Below are positions 56,127 through 63,214 of a stretch of 64,000 nt of DNA, piece after piece. Within the stretch, counting starts at the first letter, position 1; every line of letters starts with the position of its first letter. Made by a program: the position numbers and the translations under genes. The notes beneath the pieces are model-generated. The model ran no database searches. It was not told where the DNA came from and worked only from the letters and a program-made list of their open reading frames with translations. Source of the DNA: Polaromonas sp. (lineage in GTDB: Bacteria > Pseudomonadota > Gammaproteobacteria > Burkholderiales > Burkholderiaceae_C); the NCBI RefSeq assembly GCF_029945925.1, contig NZ_JAQSDN010000039.1, forward strand, positions 1 to 64,000. The letters are read 5' to 3'.

Positions 56127-58403
56127 TCAGAGACCGGGCGCCGCCTTTGCGTTGATGGCGGTGGCGGGTTGAACCGCGGGACGCCGCAAAAGACGCAGGG
56201 CATACCAGGCCAGCAGGGCCGCCCCGATGGCGAACAGGATGTCGCCGGGTACCCGCATCCAGACCAGCGTCTCCATCACGGGTGAGTGGATGATTTCCGG
56301 CGAGCGGGCGTACCACAGGCCCTTGCTCACGCTGGCCCAGGCCTGGTAAATGCCGGCCGGCAGCAGGGACAGGAAGACCATCATCGCCAGGCCGATGTTC
56401 AGGCTCCAGAAGGCAGGCTTGAGGATGTTGTCGGCATGCAGGTGGCGTGCATACAGGCCGCGCAGGCAGAACAGCATCAGGCCGATGCCGAGCATGCCGT
56501 AGACACCGAACAGGGCGGCGTGACCATGGGCGGGCGTCATGTTCAGCCCCTGCACATAGTAGAGCGAGGCCGGTGGGTTGATGGCAAAGCCGAGCAGGCC
56601 GGCACCGACGGTATTCCAGAAGGCCACAGCCACAAAACACATGACGGGCCACTTGTAAGTGGCGAGCCAGGGCAGGGCCCTGGAACGGCGGTAGGTCTGC
56701 AGCGCTTCAAGGCCGATCAGGGTCAGGGGCACGACTTCCAGGGCAGAGAACACCGCGCCGACAGCAATCACCGAGGTGGGTGTGCCGGTGAAGTACAGGT
56801 GGTGCAGCGTGCCGAGGATGCCGCCGAACAGGAACACGATGGTCTCCGCGATGATGGCGCGGTTGGCGCTTTCAGTTCGCACCAGTCCCAGCTTGGTGAA
56901 GATCAGCGCAACCACGGCGGTGGCGAACACCTCGAAGAATCCTTCCACCCACAGGTGAACCAGCCACCAGCGCCAGTACTCGACCATCGAGTAGTGCGTG
57001 TTCTGGCCCCAGGTCAGCGAGGTGGCATAGAAGCCGCCAATGCAGGTTGCGGACAGGAAGACCATGGCGATGAGTCCACGCGTTTCCGAGGGTTTTTTCA
57101 GCGCCGGCCAGAGGGCGCGGCCCAGCAGAAACACCCAGAACAGCAGACCCACGAACAGCAGGATTTGCCAGACGCGGCCCATGCTGGTGAATTCCAGCCC
57201 CTGGTTGCCCACCCAGAACGCGAAGTCCACGCCCCGGCGTTGCAGCGTGCCAAGCCACGCTGTGGCGGTGGAGCCGACCACGATGGCAATCAACGCCCAG
57301 AACAGAACGTCCACGCCGAGCTTTTGCAACTTGGGTTCCCGTCCCGACAGCAGGGGGGCGATGTACAGGCCGGTGGCCAGCCAGGCGGTGGCGATCCAGA
57401 AGATGCCGACCTGGGTGTGCACCGTGCGGCTCACCACATAAGGCAACACCTGGGCCAGCGGCAGGCCGAAAAAGGACTGGCCTTCGACGGCGTAGTGCGC
57501 CGTGACCACGCCCATGGCGATCTGCAGCAGCATGAGACCGATCACGGCAAAGAAGTACTTGCGCGTGGCCTTCATCGAAGGGGTGGCGACCGCGCCGAGC
57601 AGCGGATCGGCCTTGGGCGGCACCGACTCCGGCTCATGCCGCTGGCTGCCATGCAGCCACAACATCGCGGCGATGGCACCGAGCAGCAGGACGATGCTGA
57701 CCATCGACCAGATCGCGGCCGAGTCGGTCATCTTGTTGCCCACAAGCGGCTCATGCGGCCAGTTGCTGGTGTAAGACAGGTTTTTCTCGTCCGGTCGGTC
57801 GGTGGTTGCGGCCCAGGATGTCCAGAAGAAAAAAGCGGTGAGCGCATGCCGATCTGCCGCGTCCGGCAGCAGGTTGCCCGTCATCGCGTACTGGTCACGC
57901 AGCTTGTCCAGCAGCACATCGCTGCCGAACAGGGCGTTGTAGTGACTCGCCACTTCGCGGATTGCCTGTGCACGATCGCGTGACACGGTGACAGTTTCGC
58001 TGGTGGGGTCATAGGTGTTGCGCCGAATTTCCTCCTTCAGCGCAGCATCGACCGCGCCGCGGTCGGACGCTGTCATGGCCGACGGGTCCTTGCGCAACGC
58101 CTGCGTATGGATGGTCTGGAGCGCCAGTGCTTCCCTGTGAAGCCAGTCAGCCGACCAGTCCGGCGCCAGATAGGCGCCGTGGCCCCAGACGCTGCCTTGC
58201 TGCTGGCCGCCGCTGGCCAGCCAGACCTGCTGGCCTTTCTGGACCTCCTCGCCGGTGAAAAGTACCTCGCCCGACGTGGTGACGACGGCCTTGGGGATGG
58301 GAGGGGCTGTCAGGTAGATTTGCACGCCGAGGTAACCCAGGGCCCCAAACGACAGGACAAAGATGAAGCCGAGCCAGCGCCACAGCATGTTGTTGTTTTT
58401 CAC
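56127..58403 (-). CDS. norZ: Quinol-dependent nitric oxide reductase (qNOR)
   Basis: This 758-residue heme-copper-oxidase-like protein has the N-terminal extension that replaces NorC (GEEVQKGQQVWLASGGQQQGSVWGHGAYLAP) and ~14 membrane segments. Active-site regions include SRTVHTQVGIFWIATAWLATG, WWRWWLVHLWVEGFFEVFATA and HGHAALFGVYGMLG. It takes electrons directly from ubiquinol and reduces NO to N2O. It is the second gene after the NsrR/FNR-type promoter. No norC or norQ/D accessory genes are seen, as expected for qNOR. Confidence 0.95.
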   Translation of the reverse strand: MKNNNMLWRWLGFIFVLSFGALGYLGVQIYLTAPPIPKAVVTTSGEVLFTGEEVQKGQQVWLASGGQQQGSVWGHGAYLAPDWSADWLHREALALQTIHTQALRKDPSAMTASDRGAVDAALKEEIRRNTYDPTSETVTVSRDRAQAIREVASHYNALFGSDVLLDKLRDQYAMTGNLLPDAADRHALTAFFFWTSWAATTDRPDEKNLSYTSNWPHEPLVGNKMTDSAAIWSMVSIVLLLGAIAAMLWLHGSQRHEPESVPPKADPLLGAVATPSMKATRKYFFAVIGLMLLQIAMGVVTAHYAVEGQSFFGLPLAQVLPYVVSRTVHTQVGIFWIATAWLATGLYIAPLLSGREPKLQKLGVDVLFWALIAIVVGSTATAWLGTLQRRGVDFAFWVGNQGLEFTSMGRVWQILLFVGLLFWVFLLGRALWPALKKPSETRGLIAMVFLSATCIGGFYATSLTWGQNTHYSMVEYWRWWLVHLWVEGFFEVFATAVVALIFTKLGLVRTESANRAIIAETIVFLFGGILGTLHHLYFTGTPTSVIAVGAVFSALEVVPLTLIGLEALQTYRRSRALPWLATYKWPVMCFVAVAFWNTVGAGLLGFAINPPASLYYVQGLNMTPAHGHAALFGVYGMLGIGLMLFCLRGLYARHLHADNILKPAFWSLNIGLAMMVFLSLLPAGIYQAWASVSKGLWYARSPEIIHSPVMETLVWMRVPGDILFAIGAALLAWYALRLLRRPAVQPATAINAKAAPGL

Positions 58404-58434
58404 CGCGTATTCCTTCTGGTTTCTTTAAAGGGGA

Positions 58435-58722
58435 TCAGGCACCGCCGCAGGAGCCGCAGCATTGGCCGTCGCTGTGAACGGACGCCAGCCGGGTGATGGC
58501 CACGCGCCAGGTCTCCGGCCCCTGTTCCAGGTAAGCCCAGCTGAACTTGCCAGGCCATTCGGCCTGGAACTGGTGATGCAGCGGCTGCGGGTCATGGTCG
58601 TTGATCAATTCCAGGGCCTGGCCGGCGCGGAGTTGGCTGAAGGTCGAGAAGACCAGGGGATCTCGCTCGCGGGGCGCAAAGGTACGGATATCAAGCGCGG
58701 TGGGGGCAGAGGTATGGCTCAT
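58435..58722 (-). CDS. DUF2249 protein with C-terminal cysteine cluster
   Basis: This 95-residue DUF2249 protein has DIRTFAPRERDPLVFSTFSQL and ELINDHDPQPLHHQF. Unlike the second copy it ends with the cysteine motif GQCCGSCGGA, which could bind metal. CTGGAGTCTCC precedes ATG 58722, rejecting a 27-residue upstream extension that would cover the operator. It is the first gene of the NO-response run, 31 bp before norZ. Confidence 0.85.
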   Translation of the reverse strand: MSHTSAPTALDIRTFAPRERDPLVFSTFSQLRAGQALELINDHDPQPLHHQFQAEWPGKFSWAYLEQGPETWRVAITRLASVHSDGQCCGSCGGA

Positions 58723-58760
58723 GGAGACTCCAGTAACAAGAACAAGCAGGGATGATTTAT

Positions 58761-58783
58761 AAGGTGCATATATAATACATCTA
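58761..58783. promoter_or_regulatory. NsrR-type operator of the NO-response operon
   Basis: Halves AAGGTGCATAT (58761-58771) and TAATACATCTA (58773-58783) form the 11-1-11 AT-rich inverted repeat typical of NsrR sites. The right half (TAGATGTATTA on the minus strand) matches best. It overlaps the predicted -10 (TATAGA, 58785-58780) and start region of the DUF2249-norZ transcript, ideal for repression. Confidence 0.7.
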
Positions 58784-58810
58784 TAAGAATGATCCATGGT
58801 CATTCCCCTA

Positions 58811-58824
58811 TTGATTCAGGTCAA
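58811..58824. promoter_or_regulatory. FNR/ANR-type box upstream of the NO-response operon
   Basis: TTGAT-TCAG-GTCAA matches the consensus TTGAT-N4-ATCAA at 9 of 10 positions. Its centre lies ~41-45 bp upstream of the predicted minus-strand start, the class II activator position, with the NsrR box just downstream. Confidence 0.65.
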
Positions 58825-58959
58825 TTGCACCGTTGATGGCCGCTCACCTCGTTTCCCCGCCATGCCTTGTCCCGGGATTCGGCGCTGCTTCCCTCCGGAT
58901 GGTCGGGCGTTTGAGAACCCCACTTGCGCGATCGGCCTTCACAGCCTTGAGCCGATTTC

Positions 58960-59001
58960 TTGACGGGGATCAGAAAGTATCTGGAAGGATCGGCGTATGG
59001 T
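58960..59001 (+). promoter_or_regulatory. FNR-like box and -10 of the ubiUV operon
   Basis: TTGAC-GGGG-ATCAG (58960-58973) matches 8 of 10 FNR consensus positions. TATGGT (58996-59001) lies at the right distance for a -10, so the box centre is ~41.5 bp before the predicted start near 59008. The in-frame ATG at 58997 falls inside the -10, which supports translation from ATG 59051 instead. Confidence 0.55.
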
Positions 59002-59050
59002 CGTGCGTTGTGACGGCTCCGTTCGGGGCCCGACGTCCCATCGCCACCGC

Positions 59051-60100
59051 ATGACCACTTCCACACCTCTTGCCGAACCTGTCCTGTCCCACCCAGCCCC
59101 GCCGGAACTGGTCTGCCCGGCCGGCAGCCTGCCGGCCCTGAAAGCCGCAGTGGACAACGGCGCCAGCTGTGTCTACCTGGGCCTGCGCGATGCAACCAAC
59201 GCACGCAACTTTGCCGGCCTCAATTTCGACGAGGCCGCCATTGCCGCGGGCATCCGGTATGCCCACGAGCGCGGCTGTAAGGTTTTCATGGCGCTCAATA
59301 CCTATCCGCAGGCCGCCAACCCCGGTCCCTGGCGCGCGGCGCTGGACCAGGCTGTGAACCTGGGGGTGGATGCAGTGATCCTGGCGGATCCCGGGCTTAT
59401 GCAATACGCCGCATCGCGTTATCCGGCGCTGCGCCTGCACCTGTCGGTGCAGGGTTCGGCCACCAATTACGAGGCGATCAACTTCTACCGCGAGCAGTTC
59501 GGCATCGTTCGCGCGGTGTTGCCCCGTGTCTTGTCGCTGGAACAGGTGCGGCAGGTCATTGACAAGACACCGGTGGAAATCGAGGTGTTTGGTTTTGGCA
59601 GCCTGTGTGTGATGGTGGAAGGGCGCTGCGCGCTGTCGTCCTATGTGACGGGCGAGTCGCCCAATACACACGGCGTGTGTTCGCCGGCCAAGTCCGTGCG
59701 CTGGCAGGAAACACCGCAGGGCCTGGAATCGCGGCTGGGCGGCGTGCTGATCGACCGGTATGCCAGCGGGGAAAACGCCGGCTACCCCACGTTGTGCAAG
59801 GGGCGCTTCGACGTGGGTGATGACCAGAGTTATTACGCCATCGAGGAGCCCGCCAGCCTGAACACGCTCGAGCTCCTGCCCCAGCTCATGAAGATGGGTG
59901 TGCGCGCCATCAAGATCGAAGGCCGCCAGCGCAGCCTCGCCTATGTAGCGCAGGTGACGCGGGTCTGGCGTGAGGCCATCGACCATTGCGTCGCCAACCC
60001 GCATCGCTACGCACCGAAAACCAGCTGGATGGCCAGCCTCGACCAGGTGGCCGAAGGCCAGCAGCACACGCTGGGCGCTTACCACCGGCCCTGGAAATGA
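59051..60100 (+). CDS. ubiU: UbiU, oxygen-independent ubiquinone hydroxylation (U32 family)
   Basis: This 349-residue U32 peptidase-family protein has ELVCPAGSLPALKAAVDNGA and cysteines 186, 193, 210 and 249. Their 7-17-39 spacing equals that of the [4Fe-4S] ligands of E. coli UbiU. UbiU and UbiV form a complex that hydroxylates the ubiquinone ring without oxygen, using prephenate-derived oxygen in E. coli. ATG 59051 is chosen because the upstream ATG lies in the promoter. It is followed directly by ubiV. Confidence 0.93.
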   Translation: MTTSTPLAEPVLSHPAPPELVCPAGSLPALKAAVDNGASCVYLGLRDATNARNFAGLNFDEAAIAAGIRYAHERGCKVFMALNTYPQAANPGPWRAALDQAVNLGVDAVILADPGLMQYAASRYPALRLHLSVQGSATNYEAINFYREQFGIVRAVLPRVLSLEQVRQVIDKTPVEIEVFGFGSLCVMVEGRCALSSYVTGESPNTHGVCSPAKSVRWQETPQGLESRLGGVLIDRYASGENAGYPTLCKGRFDVGDDQSYYAIEEPASLNTLELLPQLMKMGVRAIKIEGRQRSLAYVAQVTRVWREAIDHCVANPHRYAPKTSWMASLDQVAEGQQHTLGAYHRPWK

Positions 60101-60114
60101 TGGAAACCCGCCCT

Positions 60115-61017
60115 ATGAAAATCGCCTTGGGCCCGCTGCTGTATTACTGGCAGCGGGAGACAGTCTTCAATTTCTACGACGCAGTCGCTGGGACACCGGT
60201 GGATGTGGTCTACCTCGGCGAGACCGTGTGTTCGCGGCGTCATGAGTTGCGCCTGGCCGACTGGCTGGACATCGCGGCACGCCTGTACGCTGCCGGCAAG
60301 GAAGTGGTGCTTTCTACCCAGGTGTTGCTCGAGTCGGGCAGCGACGTCGGCACCATGCACAGGATCACGGCCAATGGCAATTTCCGCGTCGAGGCCAACG
60401 ACATGGGGGCCGTCCACCGCCTGGCCGGCAAGCTGCCGTTTGTGGCCGGCCCGCACCTCAACCTGTACAACCCGGCGTCGCTGCAATGGATGACCTCGCT
60501 GGGCGCCAGCCGCTGGGTGATGCCGCTGGAGATGAAGCAAAGTGATCTTGCGCTGTTGCAGCAGGACCGCCCGTCCGGTCTGGAGACCGAGGTGTTTGCC
60601 TACGGGCGCATGCCGCTGGCCTACTCGGCGCGCTGCTTTACCGCGCGGCAGCGCAACCTGCCCAAGGACGACTGCCGCTTCAGTTGCCTCGACCACCCGG
60701 ACGGCCTGATGCTCAGGACCCGCGAGAGCGAGGAGTTCCTGGTGCTCAACGGCACGCAGACCCAGTCGGCCCGCGTCTACAACCTGGTCGATGCGCTGGA
60801 GGACATGCGTGCCGCGGGTGTGGATGTGGTCCGCCTGAGCCCGCAGGCGCAGCACATGGCAGAGGTGATCGCCCTGTTCGATGCGGCGCGCAAGCAGGTG
60901 CTGACGCCGCAGGAGGCGCTGGCACGCATGCAGCCCCTCATGCCGGAGAAGGGCTGCAATGGCTACTGGCACGGCCGCCCCGGCCTGGAGCAGGTGGAAG
61001 CCGCGGTCGCTGGCTGA
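60115..61017 (+). CDS. ubiV: UbiV, oxygen-independent ubiquinone hydroxylation (U32 family)
   Basis: This 300-residue U32-family partner of UbiU starts MKIALGPLLYYWQRETVFNFY. Cys39, Cys174, Cys187 and Cys191 reproduce the E. coli UbiV [4Fe-4S] spacing (13 and 4 between the last three). ATG 60115 places the first Cys at 39 as in E. coli. An ATG at 60097 overlapping the ubiU stop (ATGA) would add six residues. It functions with UbiU and UbiT in anaerobic ubiquinone synthesis. Confidence 0.93.
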   Translation: MKIALGPLLYYWQRETVFNFYDAVAGTPVDVVYLGETVCSRRHELRLADWLDIAARLYAAGKEVVLSTQVLLESGSDVGTMHRITANGNFRVEANDMGAVHRLAGKLPFVAGPHLNLYNPASLQWMTSLGASRWVMPLEMKQSDLALLQQDRPSGLETEVFAYGRMPLAYSARCFTARQRNLPKDDCRFSCLDHPDGLMLRTRESEEFLVLNGTQTQSARVYNLVDALEDMRAAGVDVVRLSPQAQHMAEVIALFDAARKQVLTPQEALARMQPLMPEKGCNGYWHGRPGLEQVEAAVAG

Positions 61018-61029
61018 GGGTTGACAACG

Positions 61030-61647
61030 ATGTACCACGGTGAACGTTTCAACAGCATCAGCCACCTCGTCGGCGCCGGGCTGGCGGTGGCGGGTTCCGT
61101 CGCACTGATCGTGCCCGCCGGCTTCGTTGGTGACCCCTGGAAAATTGTGAGCTTCAGCATCTACGGTGCCATGCTGGTGGCGCTGTACGTCTTTTCCACG
61201 CTGTATCACAGCGTGCGCGGCCGCGCGAAAAACGTGCTGCGCAAGTTTGACCATTGTTCGATCTACCTGCTGATCGCCGGCAGCTACACGCCCTTCGCGC
61301 TGGTGTCGCTGCGCGGCGCCTGGGGCTGGTCCTTGATGGGCGTGGTGTGGAGCCTGGCGCTGCTGGGCATCGTGCAGGAAATCTGGCTGGCCAAGGGCGC
61401 GCGTGTGCTGTCACTGGTCATTTATGTGCTGATGGGCTGGCTGGCGCTGGTGGCGGTGTCGCCCTTGTGGACCGCCCTGACGCCCCCGGGCTTTGCCTGG
61501 CTGGCCGCGGGCGGTGCCTGCTACACCCTGGGCATTGGTTTTTACGCCACCGACCACAAGCTGCGCCACGGCCACGGCTGGTGGCACCTGTTTGTGCTGG
61601 GCGGCAGCATCTGCCACTTCATCACCGTGCTGCTTTATGTGGCCTGA
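61030..61647 (+). CDS. HlyIII/PAQR-family membrane protein
   Basis: This 205-residue seven-helix protein has the hemolysin III/PAQR motifs FNSISHLVGAGLAV, STLYHSVRGRAKN, FDHCSIYLLIAGSYTPF and GHGWWHLFVLGGSICHF, with the metal-binding His and Asp residues. The hemolysin name is historical; bacterial members are membrane proteins of uncertain enzymatic or stress role. ATG 61030 is preferred over TTG 61021. It lies 12 bp after ubiV and 14 bp before ubiT, inside the ubiquinone operon. Confidence 0.88.
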   Translation: MYHGERFNSISHLVGAGLAVAGSVALIVPAGFVGDPWKIVSFSIYGAMLVALYVFSTLYHSVRGRAKNVLRKFDHCSIYLLIAGSYTPFALVSLRGAWGWSLMGVVWSLALLGIVQEIWLAKGARVLSLVIYVLMGWLALVAVSPLWTALTPPGFAWLAAGGACYTLGIGFYATDHKLRHGHGWWHLFVLGGSICHFITVLLYVA

Positions 61648-61661
61648 CTCTGCGGACCACC

Positions 61662-62186
61662 ATGAAACCCCTTTCGTCCTTTCCTCCCTTTGCATTGCCG
61701 CCGGCCCTCGGGTCGCTGCTGGAGCGCCTCCCGGCTTATCCCGGCTCGGTGCTGCTGGTGAGCGCGCTTAACCTGGGCCTGGCGCACCAGTTGCCGGCCG
61801 ACGTGGGCCACCTGTTGCTGCACAAGAAGCTGCGCATCCACGTGCGTGATGCGCGCCTGACCTTTGACTTTTCCTGGACGGGGCAGCGCTTCGCCGCCTG
61901 TCCCCGGCAGCAGGCCACCGACCTGGCCATCAGTGCCAGCGCCCACGATTTCATGCGCCTGGCGCAGCGCCAGGAAGATCCGGACACGCTTTTTTTCAGC
62001 CGCCGCCTCGCGATGGAGGGCGACACCGAACTGGGCCTGGTCGTCAAGAACGCGCTCGATGCCCTGGAGTTGCCGGTGCTGGACTTGCAGCAGTGGACGC
62101 CGCTCCAGATGCTGGCACGTCTGGGTCCACGGCAGCGGTCGGCCGGTGTCGGCCCGCGTCAGCATGCAGGTAAAAATCATGACTGA
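61662..62186 (+). CDS. ubiT: UbiT, SCP2-domain ubiquinone biosynthesis accessory factor
   Basis: This 174-residue protein has an SCP2 lipid-binding domain (LRIHVRDARLTFDFSWTG ... AISASAHDFMRLAQRQEDP ... FSRRLAMEGDTELGLVVKNALD). UbiT is the anaerobic counterpart of UbiJ and binds polyprenyl ubiquinone intermediates for the Ubi enzymes. It follows ubiUV and the HlyIII gene on the same strand. The ATG is at 61662, and the stop overlaps the next gene by 8 bp. Confidence 0.9.
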   Translation: MKPLSSFPPFALPPALGSLLERLPAYPGSVLLVSALNLGLAHQLPADVGHLLLHKKLRIHVRDARLTFDFSWTGQRFAACPRQQATDLAISASAHDFMRLAQRQEDPDTLFFSRRLAMEGDTELGLVVKNALDALELPVLDLQQWTPLQMLARLGPRQRSAGVGPRQHAGKNHD

Positions 62187-62613
62187 GGACCGCCGCAGTT
62201 TGCCGCTGGTTTATTCCTGTTCGGGATGCTCCAGCGCCGCACAGCTGGCCAATCAGGTGGCGCTGCAGCTGGACCGGCGCGGCGTCGCCGAAATGTCCTG
62301 CATTGCCGGGGTGGGCGGTGACGTGCCCCATCTGATGAAAATCGTGCGCTCCGGGCGGCCCGTCATCGCGCTCGATGGCTGTCCGCTGGCCTGCGTGAAA
62401 AGCGTGCTGGCGCGCCATGGCATCACGGCCGACCGGCACTACCCGCTCCAGCAATACGGTGTCAAAAAGCGCACGCATGAGGATTTCGATCCCGCGCAGG
62501 CGGCGCTGGTGCTCGAGCGTGTGGCGGCCGACCTGCTGGCGGTGCCGCTGCGTGTAGCCACTCCCGGTGGCGCGGCCGCCGCCAGAGGAGCGGACGCACA
62601 TGCCCCCCGGTGA
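62179..62613 (+). CDS. DGC-domain putative zinc-binding protein
   Basis: This 144-residue cysteine-rich protein has LVYSCSGCSSAAQLANQVA, MSCIAGVGGD and ALDGCPLACVKSVLARHG. The family is named for the DGC motif and four or more conserved cysteines, thought to bind zinc; its function is unknown. It overlaps ubiT by 8 bp and the ubiX start by 14 bp, so translation is coupled. It may support cofactor or redox handling in anaerobic quinone synthesis, but that is inferred from position only. Confidence 0.82.
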   Translation: MTEDRRSLPLVYSCSGCSSAAQLANQVALQLDRRGVAEMSCIAGVGGDVPHLMKIVRSGRPVIALDGCPLACVKSVLARHGITADRHYPLQQYGVKKRTHEDFDPAQAALVLERVAADLLAVPLRVATPGGAAAARGADAHAPR

Positions 62614-63211
62614 CAACGGGCGCCCACCCCGACGCATCATTGTTGCGATCTCCGGGGCCAGCGGCGCGGTGTACGGCACACGCCTGTTGCAGGTGCTTCA
62701 TGCCATGGCCGGGATCGAGACCCACCTGGTGGTGTCCGACGCGGGCTGGCGCAACCTCGACCAGGAGCAGGGCATGAGCCGCGCCGCCATCGAAGCCCTG
62801 GCCGACCAGGTGCACGACGCGCGCGATGTGGGCGCCTCCATTGCGAGCGGCTCCTTTTTATCCAGTGCCATGGTGGTGGCGCCCTGCTCGATGCGCACGC
62901 TGGCAGCCGTGGCGCACGGGCTGGCGGACAACCTCATCACGCGTGCCGCCGACGTGGTACTCAAGGAGCGCCGGCGACTGGTGCTGATGGTGCGCGAGTC
63001 GCCGCTGCACCTGGGTCACCTGCGCAACATGGTCAGCGTGACCGAAATGGGCGCCATCATCTGCCCGCCCATGCCGGCTTTCTACCAGCGCCCGCAGTCG
63101 GTGGCCGAGCTGGTGGACGGCAGCGTGGCGCGTGTGCTGGACCTGCTGGAACTGCCGCATGACCTGGCCCCGCGCTGGGACGGGCGGGTTCGGGCCACGG
63201 CCGGGTCCTGA
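62600..63211 (+). CDS. ubiX: UbiX flavin prenyltransferase
   Basis: This 203-residue UbiX-family protein has the flavin-binding IIVAISGASGAVYGTRLLQVL, VVAPCSMRTLAAVAHGLADNL and REDSP-equivalent MVRESPLHLGHLRNM, ending MPAFYQRPQSVAELVDGSV. It makes prenylated FMN, the cofactor of UbiD decarboxylases. AGAGGAG precedes ATG 62600. It is the direct partner of the ubiD gene that starts three bases after its stop. Confidence 0.94.
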   Translation: MPPGDNGRPPRRIIVAISGASGAVYGTRLLQVLHAMAGIETHLVVSDAGWRNLDQEQGMSRAAIEALADQVHDARDVGASIASGSFLSSAMVVAPCSMRTLAAVAHGLADNLITRAADVVLKERRRLVLMVRESPLHLGHLRNMVSVTEMGAIICPPMPAFYQRPQSVAELVDGSVARVLDLLELPHDLAPRWDGRVRATAGS

Positions 63212-63214
63212 GCC

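Noticed and set aside
58811..58824. FNR box considered as the activator site for ubiU
   Set aside because: It is more than 230 bp from the ubiU start and no plus-strand -10 lies at the required distance; a better-placed site exists at 58960.
61030..61647. Hemolysin annotation for the HlyIII-family protein as a virulence toxin
   Set aside because: PAQR/HlyIII proteins are integral membrane proteins; the operon context is quinone biosynthesis and nothing suggests secretion or toxicity.
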